Shown piece by piece: positions 7,850-16,696 of a stretch of 64,000 nucleotides of DNA. The translations under genes were made by a program, and so were the position numbers. The notes beneath the pieces are model-generated. The model did not search any database. It had not been told where the DNA came from and worked only from the letters and a program-made list of their open reading frames with translations. The DNA is taken from NCBI RefSeq assembly GCF_040718835.1, contig NZ_JBFEFG010000247.1:62001-126000 (forward strand). The letters run 5' to 3'. This stretch comes from Bremerella sp. JC817. Lineage in GTDB: Bacteria; Planctomycetota; Planctomycetia; Pirellulales; Pirellulaceae. Each line of letters starts with the position of its first letter. Position 1 is the stretch's first letter.

Positions 7850-9688
7850 ATGGCGATTTATAGCTACCTTAAAATGATTTCGGGCAACGGTCCGGGAAAG
7901 AACTTTCCCCTAGAGGCCTCGCGCGACAACCTTATCGGACGAGGGTTGGAGTGTGATGTCACATTGACCGATCCCCTCTGCTCGCGGGTCCACGCAGCGG
8001 TCTATTTCAAGAACGGAAAATGGTACGTTCAGGACCGAGAAAGCCGCAACGGCAGCTATTTGAACGACCAGCCGGTCCAAGAGGCCGAATTGAAAGATGG
8101 ATCGCGATTAAAAGTTGGGGACACTGAGTTTACCTTTAACCACAGTGCCCAGCCCCCCACATCGCACGACGAATTGCCACCCAGCATCACGCAGACCATC
8201 GTCCGCAACATGCCGGTCAATCCGCAAGACACCAACCTGATCGCCCTGAAAGAACTAAAGGACTATCAGCAGGCTCAGCGGTTGCTACTGCTTCACCAGT
8301 TCGCCATCCGGTTGTTGGGCGAAGACGACCCAAATACCATCGTCCAAGTCACTTTGGAAATGGTGAAAGAACAGACCAAGGCGGTCGTCGTCGGGTTTTT
8401 ATGGCTGAGCGACGACGGCAAGCTAAAGGCGAAACGGATCTACCCTGAGGATACCGAGGGGCCAGCTCCCCTCAGCGAAGCGTTGACCGAAGTGGTGACG
8501 AAGAAGGGGAATGCCGTCTGGATCGCCAACGAAGCCCCAGGCGAAACCAGCAAAAAACTGACTCATTTTGCCGACGCGATCTGCGTTCCACTGATTCACA
8601 ACAAGAAGACATTTGGGGCGCTGCATCTGTATCGTGAACGCGAGCGGTTCTGGCATAACGAGCTCGATTTCGCGATCTCGGTCGGCAACATCCTGACGAT
8701 TGCCTTGCTGCGGGCCTGGAAAGTTACCCAGTTGCAGGCCAGCTACCAGCAATTGGTCGATAAATCGGCCGCATTTGACGAGCTAATCGGCGAGAGTCCA
8801 GCCTTGGGCGAGCTGAAGCAGAAAATCGCTCGCATATCGAAGGCAGGCGGCTGTGTTCTCGTGCGGGGCGAAAGTGGCAGCGGGAAAGAGCTGGTCGCCA
8901 GAGCACTGCACAAAGCGTCGAACCGGGCCGATCGGCCAATGCTCAGTGTGAACTGCGCGGCATTGCCCGAGAACCTGATCGAGAGTCAGTTGTTTGGCCA
9001 CAAAAAGGGAGCTTTCACTGGGGCCGACGCGGACCATATTGGCTTTTTCCAACAAGCCGACACGGGAACTTTGTTTCTCGATGAAGTGGGCGAATTAACC
9101 CTGGATGGTCAGGCCAAACTGCTGCGGATTTTGGAAGGGCACCCATTTTTGCCTTTAGGGGCGACTAAGGAAGTAAGTGTCGACGTTCGAGTGATCGCGG
9201 CGACGAATCGAGATCTGGCGGAATTCGTTCGCGAGAAACGGTTTCGGGAAGATCTCTATTATCGTTTGAGCGTATTTGAGCTATACATTCCTCCGTTACG
9301 GGAACGGGGGACCGATATTCTTCTTCTGGCTGATCACTTTCTCGAACACTTCCGCAAGTCGCATGGTCGGCCGTTATTGACCCTGTCCGATGGGGCGAAG
9401 AGCAAGCTTGCTGAATACAACTGGCCAGGCAACGTTCGCCAGTTGCGGAATGTGATCGACAGCAGTGTTGTTTTGGCCGATGGCGAGTCGATCCAGCCGC
9501 ACGATTTAGGACTTCGCGATGCTGGTCTAAACGAGCCCGAGTCGTTAAGGTTTGACTTCTGGGAAAAGAAACTGATCGAAGAAGCCCTCTCCAGAACTGG
9601 AGGGAACATCCCGGAAGCCGTAAAATTATTGGGAACAAGCCGAGCGACACTCTATCGAAAGATCGAAGAGTACCAAATTCAGCGCTAG
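7850..9688 (+). CDS. FHA-GAF-AAA+ sigma-54 dependent transcriptional activator
   Basis: A 612-residue enhancer-binding protein. The N-terminal FHA domain (1-100) shows IGRG, CSRVHA and DRESRNGSYLN, the phosphothreonine-binding signature. A GAF domain follows (about 125-285). The AAA+ domain has Walker A GESGSGKE (near 340), the sigma-54 contact loop GAFTGA (near 386) and Walker B TLFLDEVGE (near 406). A Fis-type helix-turn-helix (LLGTSRATLYRKI) ends the protein. No receiver domain is present, so control should come through a phosphorylated partner bound by FHA and a ligand bound by GAF. It probably activates RpoN promoters elsewhere; no target is evident next door. Confidence 0.93.
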   Translation: MAIYSYLKMISGNGPGKNFPLEASRDNLIGRGLECDVTLTDPLCSRVHAAVYFKNGKWYVQDRESRNGSYLNDQPVQEAELKDGSRLKVGDTEFTFNHSAQPPTSHDELPPSITQTIVRNMPVNPQDTNLIALKELKDYQQAQRLLLLHQFAIRLLGEDDPNTIVQVTLEMVKEQTKAVVVGFLWLSDDGKLKAKRIYPEDTEGPAPLSEALTEVVTKKGNAVWIANEAPGETSKKLTHFADAICVPLIHNKKTFGALHLYRERERFWHNELDFAISVGNILTIALLRAWKVTQLQASYQQLVDKSAAFDELIGESPALGELKQKIARISKAGGCVLVRGESGSGKELVARALHKASNRADRPMLSVNCAALPENLIESQLFGHKKGAFTGADADHIGFFQQADTGTLFLDEVGELTLDGQAKLLRILEGHPFLPLGATKEVSVDVRVIAATNRDLAEFVREKRFREDLYYRLSVFELYIPPLRERGTDILLLADHFLEHFRKSHGRPLLTLSDGAKSKLAEYNWPGNVRQLRNVIDSSVVLADGESIQPHDLGLRDAGLNEPESLRFDFWEKKLIEEALSRTGGNIPEAVKLLGTSRATLYRKIEEYQIQR

Positions 9689-9708
9689 TAAAACGAACTG
9701 CATGGATG

Positions 9709-9725
9709 GCAGGGTAAAACCCTGC
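9709..9725. other. Short hairpin between two plus-strand genes
   Basis: GCAGGG-TAAAA-CCCTGC, a 6-bp perfect stem, lies between the sigma-54 activator and the YheT-like gene. It has no T-run, so it is at best a weak attenuator or an mRNA end structure. Confidence 0.35.
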
Positions 9726-9734
9726 GGCTGAAAA

Positions 9735-10745
9735 ATGCTGGCCAGATCTTCTTATGTACTGACCTCGGTGAGGCCATTCCGACCTCATCCATTGTTGCGC
9801 AATTCTCATGCGCAGACCATCCTTGGTGCGTACTGGCATGGACACGACATTAGTTACGCCGCTCGACAGCATTTTGTGCTGTTTGAAGACGGTGATCAGA
9901 TCGTTTTGCATGACGATTGTCCCAAAACCTGGAAGCCGGGTCGGCGAACGGTCTTGCTGATTCATGGTCTGGGTGGCTGTCACAGCAGTGGTTACCTGGT
10001 GCGAATCGCCCATAAGCTTAATACGCTGGGGATCCGAACGTTCCGCGTCGATCTCCGTGGGTGCGGTGCCGGCAAGCACCTGGCGAAGCGACCTTTCCAT
10101 GCCGGCTGCTCGGAAGACATCGCCCAGTGCGTCGAGGCCATCAGCGCCTTGTGCATGGGCTCGCCGATGACCTTGTGCGGCTTCAGCATGGGCGCGAACA
10201 TTGTGCTGAAGCTTGCGGGCGAAATCGGCAATTCCCGGATGGGAGGCGTCGACAGTGTGATGGCGGTGGCTCCGCCGATCGACTTGGCCTACTGTTGCCA
10301 GAACATCTCGCGAGGCTTCAATCGGCTGTACGACTGGGACTTCTCGCGTCGTCTGGTGCGAATGGTCGAAGGGCGGATCGCCAAAGATAAAGACTTCTAC
10401 GGTGGCTTTCGTTTCCAACAGAAGCCAGGTCGAATCGTCGATTTTGATACGGTCTTCACTGCGCCGCAGTGTGGATTTGAATCGGCCGACCATTACTACA
10501 AGACCGCCAGCTCGGCCCCGGTTTTGCCGAAGATTCAATTTCCCGGCCTTATTCTGACGGCCGACGACGACAGTGTCGTGCCGGTTGAGATCTTTTCGCG
10601 CAATCCTCGCTCGAGCAGTGTCGAGCTGGAAATCACGCGCGGCGGTGGCCATCTTGGCTTCATCGCACCCAAAAGCCTTGCTCCGGATCGTCGCTGGATG
10701 GACCAGCGTGTGGTCCAGTGGATCGCGAAGCTCGATTCTCGCTAG
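9735..10745 (+). CDS. YheT-family alpha/beta hydrolase
   Basis: A 336-residue cytoplasmic alpha/beta hydrolase of the YheT/EMB8 group. The N-terminal block FRPHPLLRNSHAQTILGAYW is diagnostic of the group. It is followed by the oxyanion strand LLIHGLGGCHSSGYL, the strand FRVDLRGCGAGKH and the nucleophile elbow CGFSMGANIVLKLAGE. A late ILTADDDSVVP gives the acid and GGGHLGFI the catalytic His. Family members are esterases or acyltransferase-like proteins with poorly defined substrates. It follows the regulator by 46 bases and is followed by the beta-propeller gene after 143 bases. Confidence 0.9.
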   Translation: MLARSSYVLTSVRPFRPHPLLRNSHAQTILGAYWHGHDISYAARQHFVLFEDGDQIVLHDDCPKTWKPGRRTVLLIHGLGGCHSSGYLVRIAHKLNTLGIRTFRVDLRGCGAGKHLAKRPFHAGCSEDIAQCVEAISALCMGSPMTLCGFSMGANIVLKLAGEIGNSRMGGVDSVMAVAPPIDLAYCCQNISRGFNRLYDWDFSRRLVRMVEGRIAKDKDFYGGFRFQQKPGRIVDFDTVFTAPQCGFESADHYYKTASSAPVLPKIQFPGLILTADDDSVVPVEIFSRNPRSSSVELEITRGGGHLGFIAPKSLAPDRRWMDQRVVQWIAKLDSR

Positions 10746-10888
10746 TCGATTCGGCTGAAATTGGCAGTGGATCCCTGGTTCTTTTGGTAGGCCCCGCTTT
10801 CGGCGTGGAAAGTCGACCCAAAACCGATTACCATCAAGGGCGAATGTCCCTTCCCCAGGTCCCGCCTTTTCCGTTCGGAATCGAATCT

Positions 10889-12142
10889 ATGTCGACAAGT
10901 CGCCTCCTGCTTGCCGCTATGTTATTGGCTGTCACGACTTCCTCGCTCTCTGCTCAGCAGTGGACCCGTTTCCGTGGTCCAAATGGCAGTGGTATCGCGC
11001 CGGCGGCCGATATTCCTTCCGCTCCGCAGCCATCCGATTTCAATTGGAAGGTGAAGCTGCCAGGCCTGGGGCACTCGTCGCCTAGCATCTGGGGCAATCG
11101 CGTCTTTCTAATGAGCGCCGATCCCGATAGCGGCCTGCGATATGTGGTATGCCTCGATGCCCAGACTGGCAAAACGATTTGGCAAAAAGAGTTCGCCGCA
11201 GGGGCCAGCCATCTCCATTCCAAGAGTAGCTATGCCTCCTGTTCGCCCGCTGTCGACGATATGCATTTGTATGTGGCCTGGGCCGACGATGAACAAACAA
11301 TCTTGATGGCTTTGAACCACGATGGCGAAACCTCATGGCGAATCGATCTCGGGCCTTGGGTCAGTCAGCATGGCTTCGGGACTTCGCCGATAGTGCTGGA
11401 CGACAAGGTCATCATCTCGCTGATGCAGCTCGGCGATGAAGGCAAGCTGCGTGGTCGTCCGATTGGCAAGAGTCGACTGGTCGCCTTCGATCGCAAGACA
11501 GGCGAACGCGTTTGGGAAGTCGAACGAGAAAGCGACGTCGCGGCGTACTCGGTTCCTTGCCTGTACGAAGGGAAAGATGGCCAGAAGATGCTGATCTGCA
11601 ACAGCAGTGCTCATGGCATCGCAGGGCACGATCCTGAAACTGGCAAGCAGCTTTGGAACGAAAAAGTCTTCAACATGCGAAGCGTCTCGTCCCCAGTCGT
11701 TGCCGGCAATCTGGTGCTGGGCTCCAGCGGTTCTGGCGGTGGCGGCAATACGATAAGTGCCGTCGATCCGAATGGTGGTGAGCCAAAGCTAGTTTGGAAA
11801 ATGGCTCGCCAGGCGAGTTATGTGCCGACTCCTGTGGCGTACGAAGGCAAGCTATTTGTCTGGTACGACAAGGGAATCGTGAGCTGCCTGGATGCCGCCA
11901 CCGGCAAGGTGCTAGGGCAGAAGCGAATCGGCGGCAACTATTACGGGTCGCCGGTCTTGGTCGGGGATCGTCTATTCTGCATCTCGGAAGAAGGTAACCT
12001 CGTCGTCGTTTCGGCCGACACCAACTTGGAAGTTTTGGGCGAAACGTCGCTCGGCGAAGGGAGCGAGTCGACTCCTTCGATCTCGGATGGGGTAATGTAC
12101 CTGCGAACCTATTCGCACTTAATGTCACTTGGCGGTAAGTAG
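10889..12142 (+). CDS. Secreted PQQ-type beta-propeller protein (BamB/outer-membrane-like)
   Basis: A 417-residue secreted protein. The start at 10889 gives a clean signal peptide (STSRLLLAAMLLAVTTSSLSAQ); the frame is open upstream but overlaps the YheT-like gene. Repeated blades carry the PQQ-like pattern, e.g. YVVCLDAQTGKTIWQKE, LVAFDRKTGERVWEVE, HDPETGKQLWNE and SCLDAATGKVLGQKR. The opening WTRFRGPNGSGIAP is common in planctomycete PQQ-propeller proteins. These are scaffold or binding proteins, and no quinoprotein dehydrogenase residues are evident. Function unknown. Confidence 0.88.
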   Translation: MSTSRLLLAAMLLAVTTSSLSAQQWTRFRGPNGSGIAPAADIPSAPQPSDFNWKVKLPGLGHSSPSIWGNRVFLMSADPDSGLRYVVCLDAQTGKTIWQKEFAAGASHLHSKSSYASCSPAVDDMHLYVAWADDEQTILMALNHDGETSWRIDLGPWVSQHGFGTSPIVLDDKVIISLMQLGDEGKLRGRPIGKSRLVAFDRKTGERVWEVERESDVAAYSVPCLYEGKDGQKMLICNSSAHGIAGHDPETGKQLWNEKVFNMRSVSSPVVAGNLVLGSSGSGGGGNTISAVDPNGGEPKLVWKMARQASYVPTPVAYEGKLFVWYDKGIVSCLDAATGKVLGQKRIGGNYYGSPVLVGDRLFCISEEGNLVVVSADTNLEVLGETSLGEGSESTPSISDGVMYLRTYSHLMSLGGK

Positions 12143-12256
12143 GCGTCGAGCAATCATATTCGAGTTTCTGTCGACGACTGAATTGAATCGCTGATACCTC
12201 GTGGTTACATTAGCGGGCCTACCAATCGAGAGGTCTGCAACCAAGAGGTATCTTCT

Positions 12257-13039
12257 GTGAGTCACGACGAAACGAACGAATCGAATCCATTCTCCTCGCC
12301 GATGGCCCCAGAGATTCGCACGGCCGCGACCAATGCCCAGGTCGGTCCTGGTTTTCTGTGCGATGGCACCGCTCTCGATTCTTTCGCTCAGGGCGGAAAG
12401 CTGATGGGAGAGCACTTCTGGTTGCTGCTGGGGTTGACGGTCCTTTCCATGGTCATCCGAGCGGTCGGCGACTACCTCGACAACGCGTTTAGTGCGGCAG
12501 GCTTCGAGCCGTCGCTTGGTGTGCTGTTGTTAGGCACGGCCTATAACATCTTTATCAGTATTCCGGTCGGTACCGGACTTGCCTATGTGTTCTTGCTGCC
12601 AGCCCGTGGCCAGCAGTTTGAATTGGGGGACCTATTTGCAGCGTTTCAGCGGAACTATATTCCCGCCGTCGCGGCAGGATTCGTGAAGGTGATCCTCATC
12701 ATGCTGGGGTTTGTGCTACTGGTTGTGCCTGGGATCTATCTGGCGATTAAGTTTGCGTTTGTCGAGTATCTGGTGATTGATCGGAAACTGTCGACGCTTG
12801 ATTCCCTGAAGGAAAGTTGGCATATGACCAATGGTCACGAGCTGACGCTGCTCGTAAACATGTTGCTCTCGATCTTGATTTTTATCGGGGGTATGCTGCT
12901 TTGTCTTGTTGGCGTGGTTTTCTCGATCATGTGGATCTCGGCTGCGTACGCAGTGCTTTTCTACTATGCGGAACGCTTGCGACAAGACGAGGGCATGCCG
13001 GAGCCGGAATCGACAAGCGACAATCCTTTCGCGAACTAA
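12257..13039 (+). CDS. Multi-pass membrane protein with N-terminal NPFSSP tag
   Basis: A 260-residue protein with about six membrane helices between residues 45 and 245. It starts at a GTG with AGAGG about 8 bases upstream. The N-terminus contains ESNPFSSP, and the C-terminus ends TSDNPFAN, so NPF occurs at both cytosolic-like ends. The helix containing GFVLLVVPGIYLAIKFAFVEYLVI resembles DUF975/GlpQ-type membrane domains, where 'vPGi' and a later 'al..S..l..g' are typical. No enzymatic residues are visible. It stands alone and ends in a bidirectional terminator shared with the convergent DUF1559 gene. Confidence 0.78.
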   Translation: MSHDETNESNPFSSPMAPEIRTAATNAQVGPGFLCDGTALDSFAQGGKLMGEHFWLLLGLTVLSMVIRAVGDYLDNAFSAAGFEPSLGVLLLGTAYNIFISIPVGTGLAYVFLLPARGQQFELGDLFAAFQRNYIPAVAAGFVKVILIMLGFVLLVVPGIYLAIKFAFVEYLVIDRKLSTLDSLKESWHMTNGHELTLLVNMLLSILIFIGGMLLCLVGVVFSIMWISAAYAVLFYYAERLRQDEGMPEPESTSDNPFAN

Positions 13040-13067
13040 GATTCGATCGAAAGCGATCCAAGAAACA

Positions 13068-13107
13068 AAAAAGGAGTGCTCGCGAATGCAGGCACTCCTT
13101 TCTTTTT
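13068..13107. terminator. Bidirectional intrinsic terminator
   Basis: AAGGAGTGC and GCACTCCTT form a 9-bp stem around a 12-base loop. It is flanked by an A-run on the left and TCTTTTT on the right, so it can stop transcription from both convergent neighbours. Confidence 0.85.
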
Positions 13108-13132
13108 GAACATCAACAATCGATGGCATCCC

Positions 13133-14056
13133 TTACGGAACGGTGATTACTTCTCCGTTCTGCATTGTGCTGAGGCCACGCCAGACAGTGATGTCGATCG
13201 TTTCCGGCATGAAACGGACCGAGCCATCGCACATTGCTACTTGAACGCCGCCTGGGTGTTGACTTCGCGACGAGAATATCAAGGGATTGCTGGCATCGGC
13301 AATCGCCGTGTAGCCCTGGCAAGGCATGCCCCGCGTCGGGTTCGACTTGCAGAAGCCACTGTTCAGTGCGTCAGGCGAAGTGGTGTTCGGAGCGTAATGG
13401 GCTGTCACGCCGGAACCTGGTCCCCACCAGGTCAGCCCGCGAAGGTCCTGGCTTTCGAGACCTTGGCGAACTTCCATCAGCATCAAGGTGTTGCTGGTCC
13501 CATCGACAACGTCTCGCAGGCCGTAAGTCTTACAGGTGCCCGAAGCACTGTTCTCGTTGTGGAACGGCCCCGAGGCGAAGGTGACGCCGTTCAGCGGAGT
13601 GACTCGCAGCGACGACGTGTTGCCGAGGTTCACGGCATAGTTGTACTGCGGAATGCTGTTGTACCACTGGGTCTCGGTGTCGCTGGGACAACTCATCAGG
13701 TCGATTCGGATCTGGCAAACGTTCGACTGATTGGTTCCGGTGTTGTAGTTCTGGCTTTCGGTCCATTGATCGTACATCGCGTTTTGTTCGATGTAGGGCA
13801 AAACGCCTTTCACCCAGCCATCTCCGGTGGTGTCGCCGATGTAGCCAATCGGTAGCGAGTTCACCACATCGTGATAGTTGTGCATGGCCAGCCCCAGTTG
13901 TTTGAGGTTGCCACTGCACTGGATACGACGAGCCGCCTCGCGAGCCTGTTGCACGGCCGGCAACAGCAAGGCAATCAAGACGCCAATGATGGCGATCACT
14001 ACGAGCAGTTCAACGAGCGTGAACCCGCGGCGACCTGGCAGAAGAGAAACGGACAT
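13133..14056 (-). CDS. DUF1559 pseudopilin-like secreted protein (copy 1)
   Basis: A 307-residue planctomycete DUF1559 protein. The N-terminus [19 protein letters not shown] is a type IV prepilin/pseudopilin leader with the cleavage Gly before Phe and Glu at +5, followed by [19 protein letters not shown], the family's conserved block. The C-terminus [15 protein letters not shown] is the typical DG motif. Such proteins probably assemble at or are exported by a type II-like machinery. I chose the ATG at 14056 because AAGGA lies about 8 bases upstream and the leader is then of normal length. It lies downstream of the small lipoprotein gene on the same strand. Confidence 0.93.
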   Translation of the reverse strand: MSVSLLPGRRGFTLVELLVVIAIIGVLIALLLPAVQQAREAARRIQCSGNLKQLGLAMHNYHDVVNSLPIGYIGDTTGDGWVKGVLPYIEQNAMYDQWTESQNYNTGTNQSNVCQIRIDLMSCPSDTETQWYNSIPQYNYAVNLGNTSSLRVTPLNGVTFASGPFHNENSASGTCKTYGLRDVVDGTSNTLMLMEVRQGLESQDLRGLTWWGPGSGVTAHYAPNTTSPDALNSGFCKSNPTRGMPCQGYTAIADASNPLIFSSRSQHPGGVQVAMCDGSVRFMPETIDITVWRGLSTMQNGEVITVP

Positions 14057-14158
14057 GGAACTGTTCCTTGGGGAAAACGAGATGGAATGATGCGGAACCA
14101 AAATCGTTGAGAGCATCGGCAGCGATCGCAGTGTCTAATGGGCCGATGCGATGGAATT

Positions 14159-14626
14159 CTATCGGGTGATCAAGAAGTCGAACTTGTTCGGTCCAGACTC
14201 CGAGACATCTGCCGTGAGCTCGCTCTTCTTGTTGTATTTCGCCGGGATCAATTCTTTCCGCGGCGGGCCTGGGTTGTTCATCATGTCGTCGGCCGAGCGA
14301 TTGTCTTCGACCGGTTCCAGGGCGTTGATATAAACGCGGTAGCTGCCGGGCAGAAGGCCTTTGTCGGCGGGGATCTCGTATTTGCCATCGGCAATCATGG
14401 CACCGGTCGCCGTGGTTCCGGATTGCGGTTCGAAGCGAATCGAACCTTCGACAATCGGCACACCATCCAAGGTGACATCGCCGGTGACTGCTTTCCGTCC
14501 GCCGGTATCAATCGCCGAGCCACAGCCAGCCAGTGTCATCGCGACTAAGAAGAATAAGGTGCCCGTCATCGCAAAACGGTAGGGATGCGCGCAGCGCGAT
14601 CCTAATGCTGAATGAAGCATGTGCAT
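14159..14626 (-). CDS. Small lipoprotein with carboxypeptidase-regulatory-like fold
   Basis: About 155 residues. A hydrophobic leader ends in the lipobox LAGC, giving a lipid-anchored protein. The rest, with GDVTLDGVPIVEGSIRFEPQ and PGSYRVYINALE, fits a transthyretin/CarboxypepD_reg-like beta-sandwich common in planctomycetes. Several ATGs are possible (14626, 14620, 14569); 14626 is chosen with low certainty. It precedes the DUF1559 gene by about 100 bases. The same two-gene pairing occurs again near 45.1-46.6 kb, in reverse order. Confidence 0.8.
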   Translation of the reverse strand: MHMLHSALGSRCAHPYRFAMTGTLFFLVAMTLAGCGSAIDTGGRKAVTGDVTLDGVPIVEGSIRFEPQSGTTATGAMIADGKYEIPADKGLLPGSYRVYINALEPVEDNRSADDMMNNPGPPRKELIPAKYNKKSELTADVSESGPNKFDFLITR

Positions 14627-14991
14627 GGATGGAGCTTTCCGAATGGAATAAAGGAAGAGTGCCTTGGGGGAGGGCAGTTCGCTGGCCGTGAAGAACCCAC
14701 AGCCTTCATGATGGTTAAACCCGTCGATCGCGATGAAGGCTCGAACAAATTTCAGAAATCTAAGAAATTTGGTCGAGTCAATGCGGTGCGGATGCAAGGC
14801 ACGCCGCAGCCGGGATGCCATCCCCGCATGGGAGAGAAGGCCAGAAGGGATTCATGTCGCCCCCAGGCAGAGAGCCAATTGGCAAAGCGATTGCCCAAGA
14901 GTGGTTCGCGTGCGAAGTGACCAGTCGAACCAATCAAGACATCGGCCATTTCGAGGTCGCCGAGCCTTGATTGTTGTCGGATCGCGAACGC
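14627..14991. other. Intergenic region, no gene
   Basis: A stretch of 365 bases upstream of the lipoprotein and downstream of the DUF4404 gene, both on the minus strand. It should contain the lipoprotein promoter. No convincing reading frame, repeat or RNA gene is seen. Confidence 0.4.
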
Positions 14992-15270
14992 TTACAGCCC
15001 GCTGTTGCCGAGGATGTCGGCCAGGTTGGTCAGCACCTTCGTCAGGTTCGGATAGCTGCTTTCCTCGATCTGTTCGTTGCGCTGCGCAAGAGTTTCGCGG
15101 AGCGATGGATGACGCAGGGCTTCGGTGTCTTCACGATGCAGTGCATCGTTGATCGACTCCATCACACCTTCGAGGTGGCTCTTCGTTTCGTCGTCCAGTT
15201 GGTCGACATCACGCAGTTCGCGTTGCAGTTCAGAAAGGGTGTCGCGGAGTTCGTTCAGCTTGTCTTGCAT
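14992..15270 (-). CDS. DUF4404-like small helical protein
   Basis: A 92-residue soluble protein predicted to be almost all helix, with heptad-like stretches LNELRDTLSELQRELRD and HLEGVMESINDAL, then SLRETLAQRNEQIEESSYPNL. This resembles the DUF4404 family of small coiled-coil proteins. The internal ATG at 15270 fits the family start (MQDKLNEL); the frame upstream is basic and atypical. It follows the HtrA-like pair on the same strand after about 170 bases. Role unknown. Confidence 0.65.
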   Translation of the reverse strand: MQDKLNELRDTLSELQRELRDVDQLDDETKSHLEGVMESINDALHREDTEALRHPSLRETLAQRNEQIEESSYPNLTKVLTNLADILGNSGL

Positions 15271-15361
15271 GGAACCGTCGATCAAGTCGTGGGGGTGCTG
15301 CGGAAAACGTCTTCGCCCGGCAGAGCGAATCTGCCCCAAGGTAATTGGGCTTGGCCCGATA

Positions 15362-15390
15362 GGCTACTGGCAGCTAAAGGGCCAATAGCC
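15362..15390. other. Hairpin between HtrA-like and DUF4404 genes
   Basis: GGCTACTGGC and GCCAATAGCC form a 10-bp stem with one mismatch and a 9-base loop. It lies downstream of the HtrA-like stop codon. There is no T-run on the minus strand, so it is possibly an mRNA 3' end or processing structure. Confidence 0.4.
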
Positions 15391-15443
15391 ATTTTACCTC
15401 GTTTGGTCCCTGATGGGGAAGAAGTCGAGGGCCACGGACCCGA

Positions 15444-16613
15444 TTAGTTCGACGTTTCGCGAGGAATCCAGCGAGTTTCGCCTGGATCCAACTGCTCGTC
15501 CGAGATCACCGGCTTGGCACTCAAGCGGGACTGAACGTATTCCCCTTTGCTGGTCGCCCCAGCGGCCGATAGCATCTTGGTCACGCTTCGCGACAAGTCG
15601 TCCGCCGGAATGGCAAACGTCGCCACACGGCCAGCTCGAGCGATATTCAGGCCGACGACCTGACCGTCGAGGTTCACGATCGGACCACCGCACTGTTCTG
15701 GCTGCAGATAGCTGTCGTGCTGAAATACCGAAGGGAATCCGCTTCGTCGTTGGCTCAGTTCACCACCCAGATGGTTTTGAAACTCGTGCCGAGCCTGGTT
15801 CGGGCCAGCGACCCATTCGCCCAGGATCACGTTCAGGTTCATTTCTTCTTCGGAACGCTTCAGTTTGACTCGCAGCGAATCACCAGGCTCGTAAGTCCGG
15901 ACCAGCTCAATCAGGTGCGTCCCGGTGTCGATCAATTGGTCGTTGATCGAAAGGATCACGTCTTGAGCCAGGATACCAGCCGTTGCGGCGGCACTTTTCT
16001 CGACGACCATATCGACCCGCGCCGGGCCAGGATCGCGCGAAAGCATCACGCCGAGCATCGCGTTCTTCATTTCAACCGCATGCGGTGTCAGACCATAGAC
16101 GCCGATCGCGACTGGCTCTTCGCCGAGTCCAGCGGTTGCCAGAAGACTGCCAACGCCAGGCTTGTTGCCGCTGGCCAGTTCCATTACCGGCAAGTTGCGG
16201 GCTTCAATGCGAACCAGGGCCAGGTCGTTTTCTTTATCGACCGCGGCGATCTCATTCACCAGGTATTGGTCGCCATTGGCCAGTTCCGCCACGAGAGGCG
16301 TCTTGCTGCCGAATGTATTGACGAGGCTCCCTTTGGTGACGATCAGACCGGTCGAGTCGACGATCCCGCCCATGGCAACCCGTTTGCCATCACGCTTCAG
16401 TTCGACCGTGGCGGACCGAACGTTTTGCACCACCGAGTGAAAAGCCCCTAAGACTTCACTGCTGCTGCGTTGGTGGACGCGTTTCATGAAACGCATCGCG
16501 ATGCCGTCACTTTCAAAGACCTGGGCGCTGACTGGGGTCGGGGCGAAAACCGCGATCGCCAGTGGCGCTACGATGGCCAAGGACAGCAAGGAATTCAAAC
16601 GAAACCGGGGCAT
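15444..16613 (-). CDS. HtrA-like pseudoprotease with PDZ domain inserted in the trypsin fold
   Basis: A 389-residue secreted protein (signal peptide 1-30, cleaved after VSA). The first half of a trypsin-like domain runs to about residue 175: GGIVDSTGLIVTKGSLV and VDKENDLALVRI. At the catalytic His position there is Ser96; Asp130 is kept. A PDZ domain follows at about 186-266 (LGVMLSRD, GILAQDVILSINDQLID). Only after it does the second half of the protease fold appear, GELSQRRSGFP...QHD...QCGGPIVNLDG (285-340), with Cys308 where Ser is expected. So the PDZ interrupts the fold and two of three catalytic residues are lost. It is encoded 83 bases after an intact HtrA-type gene, suggesting a binding partner or regulator. 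Confidence 0.8.
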   Translation of the reverse strand: MPRFRLNSLLSLAIVAPLAIAVFAPTPVSAQVFESDGIAMRFMKRVHQRSSSEVLGAFHSVVQNVRSATVELKRDGKRVAMGGIVDSTGLIVTKGSLVNTFGSKTPLVAELANGDQYLVNEIAAVDKENDLALVRIEARNLPVMELASGNKPGVGSLLATAGLGEEPVAIGVYGLTPHAVEMKNAMLGVMLSRDPGPARVDMVVEKSAAATAGILAQDVILSINDQLIDTGTHLIELVRTYEPGDSLRVKLKRSEEEMNLNVILGEWVAGPNQARHEFQNHLGGELSQRRSGFPSVFQHDSYLQPEQCGGPIVNLDGQVVGLNIARAGRVATFAIPADDLSRSVTKMLSAAGATSKGEYVQSRLSAKPVISDEQLDPGETRWIPRETSN

Positions 16614-16696
16614 GTGCTCACTCCGTTGTTTCGTCGCCTATTGGTACGGTGGGCACTGATTTCATGTGCGTGCCCATATCGAAGCTAGTGTTCCCT

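Noticed and set aside
9165..10652. 495-codon frame antisense to the sigma-54 activator and YheT-like genes
   Set aside because: It spans two clear genes on the other strand and an intergenic gap, and has no motif.
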